Shown: positions 1 to 8,261, counted from the stretch's first letter. The stretch is 64,000 nt of DNA from Candidatus Pantoea soli (GCF_007833795.1 NZ_CP032703.1:186001-250000); one strand, 5' to 3'. A program made the numbers and translations. Notes: a model not told the origin generated them from the letters alone.

Positions 1-1
1 C

Positions 2-550
2 GATCTCGATTTCGACAGCATTGAGCGCAAAATTACTATTGGCCCGGCCACGCGCATTGAACAGGGCAGCACCGGCGGCAAGCTGCTGGGGCTGAAGGTG
101 GCGAGCGGCTGGGATATTCCGCTGGGAACGCATCTCACCACCGGGCCGGTGGCCAGCTATGCGCTGGACTATGTACGTGCAGGGGGTTACAGCGAAAACG
201 GCGACAGCAGCACGGCGATGCGCTTTTCCGATCAGACGCTGCATTCACAGGTCGGCGAACTGGGCTGGCGCATCGATACCCGCGACTGGCCGGTCAACCC
301 GTGGGCGCAGGTAAGCTATAACCATCAGTTTGGTGATAGCGACAATACGCTACGCGGCGGGCTCAAATCCACCCGGACTTCGTTTGCCCGCACCGGTGGC
401 GAAGGCGATAAAAACTGGCTGACAATGTCCGCCGGTGCCAGCGTACCGCTGGCGCAGACGGTCAGCGCCTTCGCCGGCGTCACTGCCAGCGGCGGCAACA
501 GCGATTATCATCAGGTCAGCTGGAACCTCGGGTTAAACGCCACCTTTTAG
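2..550 (+). CDS. GDSL-esterase-type autotransporter, C-terminal barrel (5' truncated by window edge)
   Basis: The reading frame is open from the left edge to TAG at 548-550, so only the last 182 residues are present. The visible part is an outer-membrane beta-barrel: alternating aromatic strands, an LGLKVASGWD segment, GELGWRIDTRDWPVNPWAQVSY, and a terminal phenylalanine (NATF), the usual BAM signal. The pattern of a DLDFDSIERKITIGPATRIE opening followed by a G-S-T-G-G loop resembles the barrel of ApeE/EstA-type secreted GDSL esterases. In that family an N-terminal catalytic passenger stays attached to the barrel on the cell surface. The catalytic domain lies outside the window, so the esterase assignment is inference from the barrel alone. 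Another autotransporter subfamily is possible. Confidence 0.65.
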   Translation, partial: DLDFDSIERKITIGPATRIEQGSTGGKLLGLKVASGWDIPLGTHLTTGPVASYALDYVRAGGYSENGDSSTAMRFSDQTLHSQVGELGWRIDTRDWPVNPWAQVSYNHQFGDSDNTLRGGLKSTRTSFARTGGEGDKNWLTMSAGASVPLAQTVSAFAGVTASGGNSDYHQVSWNLGLNATF

Positions 551-637
551 TTCCCGTTCCCGTGCCGTCAGCAGCCCGATGCCGCTGACGGCAAAAGCGT
601 AAACAATATCCCGCGTTTTCCCTCAGTTTATTCATTT

Positions 638-964
638 GTGCCGCTTATTTTCCGCAAAAGTTTCACCGCCTGCAGCGATGCAGAAGGCGCCGCGCTGGAC
701 GAGAAACCGGTGGTGGCCTTTGAACAGCGCTGGGTGGGCAACCCGTCGGTGGGGTTTGGCTATAACGATGACAAAGAACTGCTGCTGCGCGGCCCCTTTT
801 TTGAGCGGGCAGAGCAGGATGCCGCCGGAAAATGGATCACCCGGCGCTTTCTGAAAGTGCGCGTCAATGGCACGCCGCGCAGTATTGAACTGCTCGATCC
901 GGATAACCCGCGTGAGTCAGCGCCGGCTGCGCCCCCTTCTGACAGCGCAGCCGGCAATGCGGCG
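638..964 (+). pseudogene. 3'-truncated or broken gene remnant of unknown function
   Basis: About 109 codons with typical host codon use and a protein-like composition (FGYNDDKELLLRGPFF, then TRRFLKVRVNG and IELLDPDNP) begin abruptly near a GTG at 638, with no convincing ribosome site. The frame does not stop where the neighbouring gene's 3' end begins at 965. It continues to 1150 purely as antisense of digH. This suggests the C-terminal part of an older gene that lost its start region and its stop, probably by deletion against the 3' end of digH. I do not recognise the family. A complete small gene overlapping digH by 186 bp is less likely. Confidence 0.4.
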
Positions 965-2335
965 TTATCCGCCTGCGTGGCCCCAGCGCTGCTGCAGGTA
1001 GCTCACCGCCTCCTGCGTCTGCGGCTGGTTCAGGTAGCCTTCCCGGAACAAAATGGTGCCGCTGATCTGCGGCAGCGCGTCATTGAGATCCAGCTGTTTT
1101 TTCAGCTCCGGCACGCCGCCCTGAATGGCCCAGTCCGGCTCGCTTTTTGACGGCTCACCCACTTTGTACAGCGCCACGCCTATGTACAGGCGCACAGGCG
1201 TTGGCCGCACGACATCGGCCCACCAGCGGGCCAGCACATCGTAGCGCGCCGCCTGACGGGCAAACGGCCAGTAAAGCTGGGGCGCGATGTAATCCAGCAG
1301 CCCCATCTGCACCCAGCGTCGGGTATCGGCATAGGCTTCGTCATAAGCGGCGGCACCGCGCGTATCGGAACCGGCCGGATCGTGCGACAGGTTACGCCAG
1401 ACGCCGGCAGGGCTGACGCCAAATGCGACCTCGGGCCGGATCTGTTTAATGGTGCGTGATACCTGTTCAATCAGCAGTTGCGTATTATGACGGCGCCAGT
1501 CGGCTTTACTGGCAAAACCCTGCCCGTAGTGCCGGAAAGTGGCGTTGTCATCGAGCGCCGAGCGGGCGGTTTCCGTGTAAAAGTAGTCGTCGAACTGCAC
1601 GCCATCGACCTGATAGTGTGAAACCACTTCCGCCACGATGCTGGTGATCCAGTCACGCGCGTCCGGAATGCCCGGATCCAGCACAAAGCGATCGCTGGCG
1701 GTGCGGATCCAGTCACGGTGCAGCACATACACGCTGGCCGGGTGCAGCGTCAGCGTGTTGCTGAGTTCCCTGACGGTGCCCGGTTTGATGTTCGTGGAGA
1801 CGCGATAAGGATTGAACCAGGCATGCACTTTCATGCCGCGGCGGTGCGCTTCATCCAGCATAAACTGCAGCGGATCGTAACCGGGATCGTCGCCGATGCG
1901 GCCAGTCAGCGTATCGGACCAGGGCAGGATTTTTGAGCGCCACAGCGCGGTGCCGTCGGGCTTAACCTGGAAAAACACCGTATTGATGCCCAGGCGCTTC
2001 AGATTATCGAGTTTTTCCGTCAGCGCCTGCTGCTGCTGACGGATGCGGCTGGCCGGACTGGCCGTCACCGAGGCGACCGGCGGCCAGTCAAGCCGTGACA
2101 CGGTGGTAAGCCAGACGCCGCGCACCGACTCTGCGCCAGACGGCAACGCAGGCTTTACCGGCGGCGGCGTGACGGTGGGGAGCGGCGTCACCAGGGATTT
2201 CGGCGGTGTGGTGGCACAACTGACCAGCAGCAGGGCGCTGGCGGCAAGCAAAAACGCTTTTTTGCCACGCAGCAGTGCGGAAAAACGCTGTGAACAGGCT
2301 ATGATAAACTCCCTTTCTGACAACCCACTGTTCAA
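965..2335 (-). CDS. digH: Divisome-localised glycosyl hydrolase lipoprotein DigH (YddW)
   Basis: DigH cleaves denuded peptidoglycan glycan strands at the division site and is anchored as an outer-membrane lipoprotein. The protein matches E. coli YddW almost along its length: a lipobox ending LLLVSC (Cys 40 of this frame), a proline-rich linker, then the GHL10 (glycosyl-hydrolase-like 10) domain with RGVWLTTVSRLDWPP, FQVKPDGTALW, WFNPYR, VDGVQFDDYFYTE and SPAGVWRNLSHDP. It ends in SYLQQRWGHAGG, as in the family. The start is uncertain. The TTG at 2335 has no good ribosome site, whereas an AAGGGAG lies inside the frame, 6 bases before an ATA codon at 2302-2300. There the sequence (A-C-S-Q) lines up with the E. 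coli N-terminus (M-D-I-C-S-R). It is divergent from the YezG-like gene at 2429. Confidence 0.9.
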   Translation of the reverse strand: MNSGLSEREFIIACSQRFSALLRGKKAFLLAASALLLVSCATTPPKSLVTPLPTVTPPPVKPALPSGAESVRGVWLTTVSRLDWPPVASVTASPASRIRQQQQALTEKLDNLKRLGINTVFFQVKPDGTALWRSKILPWSDTLTGRIGDDPGYDPLQFMLDEAHRRGMKVHAWFNPYRVSTNIKPGTVRELSNTLTLHPASVYVLHRDWIRTASDRFVLDPGIPDARDWITSIVAEVVSHYQVDGVQFDDYFYTETARSALDDNATFRHYGQGFASKADWRRHNTQLLIEQVSRTIKQIRPEVAFGVSPAGVWRNLSHDPAGSDTRGAAAYDEAYADTRRWVQMGLLDYIAPQLYWPFARQAARYDVLARWWADVVRPTPVRLYIGVALYKVGEPSKSEPDWAIQGGVPELKKQLDLNDALPQISGTILFREGYLNQPQTQEAVSYLQQRWGHAGG

Positions 2336-2428
2336 AGACGTTCATTCTCGTATCATGCGTTTGAAAGTCAATCCGAAAGCGCGGCCCAGAGCGGACGCGA
2401 ACACGCTTTATTCAGGAACCCTGTCACT

Positions 2429-2749
2429 ATGCAATATGAAGATCTCTATCGCCGCATCGCCCAAATCATTTTCAGCTGCGGACCGGAAGGCGCGCAGGCA
2501 CTGATGGTGCAGGCGGAACTGCCCGCTGATGAAGAGGGCGGCGAATATCAGTTTAACTACCTGGATGAGCAGGGCGAGCCGGACTGGTTTGAACCGGATG
2601 TGCAGGCCATTGGCGACCTGACGATGGCGCTGAAAGAGTTTCAGCAATACTTTATCGATCACGACCTGACCGAAGGCAAACCGGTATGGACGCACTGCGC
2701 CATCGTAATCAACGTCGCGGAAGAGTCGATCAGCATTGACGTGCAGTAA
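2429..2749 (+). CDS. YezG-like (DUF600-type) small acidic protein, possible orphan immunity protein
   Basis: This 106-residue acidic protein has no signal peptide or membrane segment. Its layout resembles the YezG/DUF600 family of toxin-immunity proteins: an N-terminal helix (YEDLYRRIAQIIF), a strand pair around QAELPADEEGGEYQFNYLD, a helix with ALKEFQQYFIDH, and a final WTHCAIVINVAEESISIDV hairpin. The family is known from Bacillus contact-dependent toxin systems; enterobacterial members are often unpaired. No toxin gene is visible beside it. Its neighbours are divergent digH and convergent gabP. Family membership is by overall pattern rather than a diagnostic motif, so it should be read as a conserved hypothetical protein with a YezG-like fold. 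Confidence 0.5.
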   Translation: MQYEDLYRRIAQIIFSCGPEGAQALMVQAELPADEEGGEYQFNYLDEQGEPDWFEPDVQAIGDLTMALKEFQQYFIDHDLTEGKPVWTHCAIVINVAEESISIDVQ

Positions 2750-2774
2750 CGCGGGGCATCCCTGCCCGCGGGAA

Positions 2775-4169
2775 TCAGGAACGGACAGCCACCATCCTGG
2801 CGCTTTTGCGCGCGGCGCGCTTGCGCTGCACAATCTGACTGGCCATCAGCACCAGCACCGTTAACAGCCCGGTAGCGATGATTTCAGAGCGATGCTGCTG
2901 ATTGAACAGCATGGAGGTCAGCACGCCGATAATGAACACGATCGTCGCCCAGGTGAGGCCGGGAAACAGCCACATGCGGTAGGTGAGCGTCTCGCCGCGC
3001 GCTTCGCGTTTTTTGCGTAACACCAGATGTGAAGCAGCGATCACCAGGTACACCAGCAGCGCAATGGCACCGGAACTTGCCAGCAGGAACTCAAATACCG
3101 CGCTGGGCGCCAGGTAGTTGGCAATCACCGCCAGAAACGCTGCCGCAGTAGAGAACAGCACCGCTACCCACGGCGTGCCGCTGCGCGTGGTGCGGGACAC
3201 CACCGCCGGTGCATCCTGACGACGGGACAGCGAGTAAATCATGCGGGAAGCGGTATAGAGTGCCGAATTGAGACAGCTGCAAACCGCAATCAACACCACC
3301 ACATCCACAATCTGTCGGGCATAGGGCACGTTCATCATTTCCATGGCTGTCTGATAGGAGCCATTTTTCATCAGCGATGGCGTGTTCCACGGCACCAGCG
3401 CGATCACCAGGAAGATGGACAGCAGATAAAACAGGGCGATGCGCCAGATCACGGAGTTAGTGGCCTGGGTAATCTGTTTGCGCGGTTCGCTGGATTCGGC
3501 AGCGGCAATGGTCACAATCTCCGTTCCCATGAACGAGAACATGGTAGTGAGAATCGCGGCCAGCACCGCGCTGATACCATTCGGCATAAACCCTTGCGTG
3601 TCATAGAGATGTGAAATGCCGTGCGTGCTGCTGCCCGGCATCAATCCTAATACCGCCAGACTGCCGGCGACCAGGAAAGCGACGATCGCGACCACTTTCA
3701 GCAGGGCAAACCAGAACTCAAATTCACCGTAATTTTTGACGCTGAACAGATTACTGAGGGTGAGAAAGGCGGTGATCGCCAGTGTATATACCCAGACGTC
3801 AATCTGCGGGAACCAGGCGTGCAGAATGGTGCCGGCGGCGTTGGCCTCCAGCGGAATCACCAGCACCCAGAACCACCAGTAGAGCCAGCCGATGGTAAAA
3901 CCCGCCCAGCGGCCGAGCGATTTGTCGGCGTAGGTTGAAAAGGAGCCGGAATCCGGCGAAGCCACGGCCATTTCTGCCAGCATGCGCATGATCAGGACCA
4001 CCAGGGCGCCGGCAGCAATATACGCCAGCAAGACGGCCGGACCCGCTTCTGCAATGGCATGGCCGGACCCGACAAACAGACCCGCGCCAATCACGCCCGC
4101 TATTGAGAGCATGCGCACGTGGCGCGGTTTGAGGCTTTGTGCCAGTACATCGGCATTCTGAGCAGTCAT
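2775..4169 (-). CDS. gabP: GABA permease (APC superfamily)
   Basis: An inner-membrane amino acid:proton symporter of 464 residues with about 12 membrane segments. It follows E. coli GabP closely: LKPRHVRMLSIAGVIGAGLFVGSG (the first-helix glycine motif), RMLAEMAVASPDSGSFSTYAD, WLYWWFWVLVIPLEANAAG, SVKNYGEFEFWFALLKV, and NSALYTASRMIYSLSRR. The expected role is 4-aminobutyrate uptake feeding the transaminase encoded immediately upstream at 4268-5527, from which it is separated by 98 bp containing a strong hairpin. The two genes probably form one operon read leftward. The best start is ATG at 4169. Other basic or omega-amino-acid permeases are close relatives, so substrate rests on similarity plus context. 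Confidence 0.85.
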   Translation of the reverse strand: MTAQNADVLAQSLKPRHVRMLSIAGVIGAGLFVGSGHAIAEAGPAVLLAYIAAGALVVLIMRMLAEMAVASPDSGSFSTYADKSLGRWAGFTIGWLYWWFWVLVIPLEANAAGTILHAWFPQIDVWVYTLAITAFLTLSNLFSVKNYGEFEFWFALLKVVAIVAFLVAGSLAVLGLMPGSSTHGISHLYDTQGFMPNGISAVLAAILTTMFSFMGTEIVTIAAAESSEPRKQITQATNSVIWRIALFYLLSIFLVIALVPWNTPSLMKNGSYQTAMEMMNVPYARQIVDVVVLIAVCSCLNSALYTASRMIYSLSRRQDAPAVVSRTTRSGTPWVAVLFSTAAAFLAVIANYLAPSAVFEFLLASSGAIALLVYLVIAASHLVLRKKREARGETLTYRMWLFPGLTWATIVFIIGVLTSMLFNQQHRSEIIATGLLTVLVLMASQIVQRKRAARKSARMVAVRS

Positions 4170-4229
4170 TATCTATTCTCCAGAACGTCTCTCAGGCAGC
4201 GCAGAACGCAACCCGGTGTGAAAGGGGAA

Positions 4230-4256
4230 ACCTGCCTGCATCGCACACAGGCAGGT
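4230..4256 (-). other. Perfect 9-bp hairpin in the gabT-gabP spacer
   Basis: ACCTGCCTG (4230-4238) and CAGGCAGGT (4248-4256) form a perfect stem around a 9-base loop. On the minus transcript the stem is followed by TTCCCCTTT, too weak a U-tract for a confident terminator. It may attenuate or stabilise the mRNA between gabT and gabP and so make their expression unequal. This is inference from sequence only. Confidence 0.5.
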
Positions 4257-4267
4257 GCGCCGTGACC

Positions 4268-5527
4268 TTAACTGCGCGGCTGATTCAACAGGCTGCCCAG
4301 GATGTCGAGCGCCTGACGGAACTGCGCATCAGGAATGGTGAGCGGATAGAGGAAGCGGATGACGTTACCCTGCGGGCCGCAGGTCAGCAGCAGTAAACCG
4401 CGTTGCATGGCCTGCTGCTGCAGCTGCGTCGCGGTTTGCGCATCGGCAAATTCAACAGCCACCATAGAGCCGAGGGCGCGCACATCGGTAATCGCCGCAT
4501 AGGTGGTACGGGCGCTGTGCAGCAGTTCCGTCAGCTGCGCCCCCAGCTGCAGGGCGCGTTCGCACAGCTGCTCTTCGTCGATCACATCCAGCACCGCATG
4601 TGCGGCGGCAATCGACAGCGGGTTACCGGCGTAGGTGCCACCGAGGCCGCCCGGGCCGGGCGCATCCATGATCTCAGCACGACCGCTCACGGCGGAAAGC
4701 GGCATGCCGCCTGCCAGGCTTTTGGCCATGGTGATCAGGTCAGGCTTCACCGCAAAGTGTTCCATCGCAAACAGCTTACCGGTGCGGGCAAAACCACTCT
4801 GCACTTCGTCGGCGATCAGCAGAATGCCGTGCTGATCGGCCAGCGCGCGCAGACGCTGCAGGAAGTCAGGCGGAGCAATATGGAAACCGCCTTCGCCCTG
4901 TACCGGTTCGAGCACAATAGCGGCCACATCCTGCGGCGCGATATCCTGGGTGAAAATATCGTGCAGGCTGGCGAGGGCATCATCCGTGCTGATACCGGTG
5001 ACGCCGTTCGGATAGCGGGCGTGAAACACGGAAGCGGGCATCGGGCCAAAGTCACGCTTATAGGGGGCCACTTTACCGGTCATCGCCATGGTCATGAAGG
5101 TGCGACCGTGGAAGGCGTTGCCGAAGGTAATGATGCCGTGACGGCGGGTAGCCGCACGTGCCACTTTAACGGCGTTTTCTACCGCTTCAGCGCCGGTAGT
5201 GAAGAACGCGGTTTTTGCTTTACCGGCAATGGGCACCCGCTTGTTGATACGTTCGGCCAGCGCCACGTAGCTTTCATACGGCGTAACCTGAAACGCGGTA
5301 TGGGTAAACTTCGCTAACTGATCGGTAATCGCCTGCACAATGCGCGGATGGCGATGGCCGGTGTTCAGCACCGCAATGCCGCCCGCGAAATCAATCCAGC
5401 TATTGCCTTCAACGTCGCGCAGGGTCGCGTTTTCTGCCTGATCGACATACCACTGACACAGGTTGCCGGTACCGCGTGGCAGGGCGTCATCTTTACGTTG
5501 TTGCAGCTGGCTGTTTTTACCTTCCAT
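4268..5527 (-). CDS. gabT: 4-aminobutyrate--2-oxoglutarate aminotransferase
   Basis: A class III PLP aminotransferase of 419 residues, expected to convert GABA and 2-oxoglutarate to succinic semialdehyde and glutamate in the cytoplasm. The family hallmarks are present: WIDFAGGIAVLNTGHRHP near the N-terminus, FFTTGAEAVENAVKVARAAT, GNAFHGRTFMTMAMTG, VLEPVQGEGGFH, the LIADEVQSGFARTGK segment with the cofactor-contacting Asp, and the Schiff-base lysine in TMAKSLAGGMPL. Length and sequence suit both GabT and the paralogue PuuE. The neighbouring GABA permease and MocR regulator favour gabT. No succinic semialdehyde dehydrogenase (gabD) is present in the window. Start ATG 5527 is followed by a lysine- and glutamine-rich N-terminus, as usual for this group. 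Confidence 0.85.
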   Translation of the reverse strand: MEGKNSQLQQRKDDALPRGTGNLCQWYVDQAENATLRDVEGNSWIDFAGGIAVLNTGHRHPRIVQAITDQLAKFTHTAFQVTPYESYVALAERINKRVPIAGKAKTAFFTTGAEAVENAVKVARAATRRHGIITFGNAFHGRTFMTMAMTGKVAPYKRDFGPMPASVFHARYPNGVTGISTDDALASLHDIFTQDIAPQDVAAIVLEPVQGEGGFHIAPPDFLQRLRALADQHGILLIADEVQSGFARTGKLFAMEHFAVKPDLITMAKSLAGGMPLSAVSGRAEIMDAPGPGGLGGTYAGNPLSIAAAHAVLDVIDEEQLCERALQLGAQLTELLHSARTTYAAITDVRALGSMVAVEFADAQTATQLQQQAMQRGLLLLTCGPQGNVIRFLYPLTIPDAQFRQALDILGSLLNQPRS

Positions 5528-5542
5528 AACCTTTCCTTAGCG

Positions 5543-5578
5543 ATAAGCGTCTTTACAAAACACGACAAACACGCTTAT
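5543..5578. promoter_or_regulatory. 8-bp inverted repeat in the gabT/mocR divergent promoter
   Basis: ATAAGCGT (5543-5550) and ACGCTTAT (5571-5578) are perfect inverted copies with 20 bases between them. The distance between arm centres is 28 bp, so both arms could face the same side of the helix for a dimeric regulator. It lies in the 109-bp gap between gabT (minus) and the MocR-type regulator (plus), so it is the natural candidate operator for that regulator. GabR of Bacillus instead uses direct repeats. Confidence 0.45.
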
Positions 5579-5636
5579 TTATGCCTGCACTACGGTATGT
5601 TGTAAGAGCCAATTTCACGGAAAAGGATGGAGCCAA

Positions 5637-7136
5637 TTGCGGAGTTTATACGCCGATCATGTATTGGAGCGGATGCAGTTTGTCACGGAAGGAACCCTGC
5701 AGCAGCGTCTGCTGCACTGTATGCAGGGGGCGATTGCGGAGGGCATTTTTCCGCGCGGATCGCGTCTGCCTGCCACGCGCGATCTGGCGCGCGAGTTGTC
5801 GGTCTCGCGGAATACGGTACTTACCGTTTATGAACATCTGATGTCACAGGGATATGTCATGGCACGCACCGGCAGCGGCACCTGGATTGCCGAGACGCTG
5901 CCTGACAGCTGCCTGCACAGTCCGCGCAGTACCGTCGTCAGTGAGCCCACCGTCAGTAAGCCGGCCGCGCTCTCCAAACGGGGTGCCACGCTGCTGGGAC
6001 ATGCCAACGCTTCGCCTTATCAGTGGGGCGCGTTTGTGCCCGGTGCGCCGGATGTACGTCAGTTTCCGCATAAGCTTTTCAGCCAGATTCAGTCGCGGCT
6101 GAACCGGGAGCCGGATATAGAGCGGCTGATATACAGCAGCAACGGCGGCTGTCCGCAGCTGCGTCAGGCGCTGGCAGAGTACCTCAGCGTGGCCCGTTCC
6201 GTGCGTGCCGACGCCAGCCAAATCATCATTACGGAAGGGGTGCATCAGGCGGTCGATCTGGTGACGCGCGTATTATGTGACGCGGGCGATACCGTCTGGA
6301 TTGAAGAACCGGGCTACTGGGGCACGCGCAATCTGCTGCGCATCAACGGGCTGAAAATCCAGGCCAAAGCGGTCGATGAGCAGGGCATCATCCCGGATTT
6401 ACCGCCGCGCAGCAAAGCGCCGAAGATGATATTTGTGACACCGTCACACCAGTATCCGCTGGGTGTGCACCTGAGCCTGGAACGGCGCAGGCAACTGCTG
6501 GATTTAGCCAGACGGCACAAATGCTGGCTGGTGGAGGATGATTATGACAGCGAGTTTCGTTTCTCCGGCCAGCCGTTCCCTTCGCTGCAGGGGTTTGAAC
6601 CGGATGCGCCGGTCATTTACATGGGGACGTTCAGCAAGACCCTTTATCCGGCGCTGCGACTGGGCTACCTGGTGGTGCCGGCATCGCTTGCGCAGCCGCT
6701 GCGCGTTGCCGCGGCAGAACTTTACCGTGGCGGGCATCTGCTGATTCAGCGCGCGCTGGCGGAGTTTATCCAGAAAGGGCACTACATGGCACACATCCGG
6801 CGCATGCGTAAGCTGTACAGCCAGCGTCGTCGCTTTATGACCGGTTTGATTGAGCGCTATCTGGGAGCCGCGTTTATGCCAGCCTTCAGCCATGAGGCCG
6901 GACTGCATCTGGTGCTGAATCTGCCGGCGGGCTGTGACGATGTGGCGATTGCGGCGCTGGCGCTGCGGCGCGGCGTGAAGGTACGACCGCTTTCGCAGTA
7001 CTACATGCATCCACAGGAGCGGCGCGGTTTGCTGCTGGGCTACGCCTGCGTGGATGAGCGGCAGTGTCAGGATGCCTTTGGCATTCTGAAGGCTTGTCTC
7101 AGCGACGCGCTGGGGATCATCAGGCCGGAGATCTGA
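5637..7136 (+). CDS. MocR/GabR-type GntR-family transcription regulator with aminotransferase-like domain
   Basis: The 499-residue protein has the MocR layout. An N-terminal winged helix-turn-helix of the GntR type (residues about 19-85, SRLPATRDLARELSVSRNTV then LMSQGYV) is joined by a linker to a fold-type-I aminotransferase domain (about 120-480). The latter keeps the PLP-binding features: EEPGYWG, TPSHQYPLG, VEDDYDSEFRFSG, and the lysine in MGTFSKTLYPALRLG. Such proteins sense PLP together with an amine; GabR senses GABA. The divergent gabT and gabP make GABA control likely. TTG at 5637 has an AAGGA about 9 bases upstream. ATG at 5673, preceded by GGAG, is an alternative start that removes 12 residues without touching the DNA-binding domain. 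Confidence 0.8.
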   Translation: MRSLYADHVLERMQFVTEGTLQQRLLHCMQGAIAEGIFPRGSRLPATRDLARELSVSRNTVLTVYEHLMSQGYVMARTGSGTWIAETLPDSCLHSPRSTVVSEPTVSKPAALSKRGATLLGHANASPYQWGAFVPGAPDVRQFPHKLFSQIQSRLNREPDIERLIYSSNGGCPQLRQALAEYLSVARSVRADASQIIITEGVHQAVDLVTRVLCDAGDTVWIEEPGYWGTRNLLRINGLKIQAKAVDEQGIIPDLPPRSKAPKMIFVTPSHQYPLGVHLSLERRRQLLDLARRHKCWLVEDDYDSEFRFSGQPFPSLQGFEPDAPVIYMGTFSKTLYPALRLGYLVVPASLAQPLRVAAAELYRGGHLLIQRALAEFIQKGHYMAHIRRMRKLYSQRRRFMTGLIERYLGAAFMPAFSHEAGLHLVLNLPAGCDDVAIAALALRRGVKVRPLSQYYMHPQERRGLLLGYACVDERQCQDAFGILKACLSDALGIIRPEI

Positions 7137-7297
7137 ACCCGCAGTGTGCTGCAATACCGGGACGCGCAGGGAGGGATGCCGATGGCTGTTGCCGCAACCT
7201 TCCCTGGCGTGGCACACGGCGCAGATAAGGCGATGATACAGGCGCGGAGCGCCCCGCCTGCGATAGCGCAGCAGCGGCGGTGGCGCATGCCGGTAAA

Positions 7298-8164
7298 TCA
7301 GGCCTTCTCACCGATGCTGTTCAGCCGCGCCACAACATCGGGCGACAGCGTCAGCTGTGCACTGGCCAGATTCTCGCGCAGATGGTCCGGCGAAGAGGTG
7401 CCCGGAATCAGCAGAATATTCGGTGAGCGCTGCAGCAGCCAGGCCAGCGCCACCTGCAGCGTTGTTGCCTTCAGCTCCTGCGCCACCTGGCTGAGCTGTT
7501 CGGACTGCAACGGCGAAAAGCCTCCCAGCGGGAAAAAGGGCACATAGGGAATCTGCTGGTCAGCCAGCGCGTCGATCAGCGCCTCATCTTTGCGATTGGC
7601 CAGATTGAAGAGGTTCTGCACGCAGGCAACCGGCGTCATTTTCTGCGCGTCGGCCACCTGCTGCGCCGTCACGTTGCTCAGCCCGATGTGACGAATTAAT
7701 CCGCGCTCTTTTAACCGGATTAACGCCTCCAGCTGCGGCGCCAGTGAACCCTCTTTCGGCCCATGCACGCTGAGCATGGAACGCAGGTTCACCACGTCCA
7801 GCACCTCCAGCCCAAGATTGCGCAGGTTATCCTCAACGGCGCGGGTCAATTCCTCCGGCGTAAAGGCGGAGAGCCAGTTGCCTTTCTCATCGCGCCGCGC
7901 GCCCACTTTGGTCACCAGCACCAGATCCTGCGGATAAGGGTGGAGCGCTTTCCGGATGAGCTGGTTGGTAATGTGCGGCCCGTAAAAATCGCTGGTATCA
8001 ATGTGATTTACGCCAGCCGCAACCGCATCGCGCAGCACCTGAAGGGCGCGCGCTTCGTCTTTAGGCGGGCCAAACACGCCGGGACCGGCTAACTGCATGG
8101 CGCCATAACCGAGGCGCGAAACCTGGCGATCGCCAAGCGGGTATGTCATGGCAGAGTGGGACAT
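7298..8164 (-). CDS. pdxI: Pyridoxine 4-dehydrogenase / pyridoxal reductase, aldo-keto reductase family
   Basis: A cytoplasmic NADPH-dependent aldo-keto reductase of 288 residues, highly similar to E. coli YdbC, now named PdxI, which reduces pyridoxal to pyridoxine in vitamin B6 salvage. Shared stretches include RLGYGAMQLAGPGVFGPP at the N-terminus, GVNHIDTSDFYGPH with the catalytic Asp and Tyr of the family, LVTKVGARRDEKGNW, HIGLSNVTAQQVADAQ, YVPFFPLGGFSPLQS and the cofactor loop LIPGTSSPDHLREN. The open frame extends upstream, but ATG 8164 is preceded by AAGGAG and matches the family start. It is divergent from a LysR-type regulator at 8262, which may control it. Its 3' end converges on the MocR gene. 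Confidence 0.85.
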   Translation of the reverse strand: MSHSAMTYPLGDRQVSRLGYGAMQLAGPGVFGPPKDEARALQVLRDAVAAGVNHIDTSDFYGPHITNQLIRKALHPYPQDLVLVTKVGARRDEKGNWLSAFTPEELTRAVEDNLRNLGLEVLDVVNLRSMLSVHGPKEGSLAPQLEALIRLKERGLIRHIGLSNVTAQQVADAQKMTPVACVQNLFNLANRKDEALIDALADQQIPYVPFFPLGGFSPLQSEQLSQVAQELKATTLQVALAWLLQRSPNILLIPGTSSPDHLRENLASAQLTLSPDVVARLNSIGEKA

Positions 8165-8188
8165 GGTGCGCTCCTTACTGGGGATGTA

Positions 8189-8201
8189 ATTAGATTGTAA
8201 T
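8189..8201. promoter_or_regulatory. T-rich dyad in the pdxI/LysR divergent promoter
   Basis: ATTA (8189-8192) and TAAT (8198-8201) flank GATTG, giving a short dyad of the LysR-box type just upstream of pdxI. It is short and AT-rich, so chance occurrence is possible. Confidence 0.3.
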
Positions 8202-8235
8202 CGCCCTTTGACTGTGCAACTATCCGCTGAAATCA

Positions 8236-8248
8236 GTACAGACTGTAC
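8236..8248. promoter_or_regulatory. Inverted repeat GTACA-N3-TGTAC before the LysR gene
   Basis: GTACA (8236-8240) and TGTAC (8244-8248) are perfect inverted copies separated by GAC. The repeat ends immediately before the GGGGAGG ribosome site of the LysR-type gene. Its position suits autoregulation of that gene or control of both divergent genes. Confidence 0.4.
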
Positions 8249-8261
8249 GGGGAGGCGCACA

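Noticed and set aside
965..1150. 3' continuation of the 638 frame as coding sequence
   Set aside because: Entirely antisense to the conserved end of digH; only the part before 965 looks protein-like on its own.
4403..5317. 304-codon open frame opposite gabT
   Set aside because: Antisense shadow of a clear PLP aminotransferase; His/Arg-rich composition typical of reverse frames in high-G+C genes.
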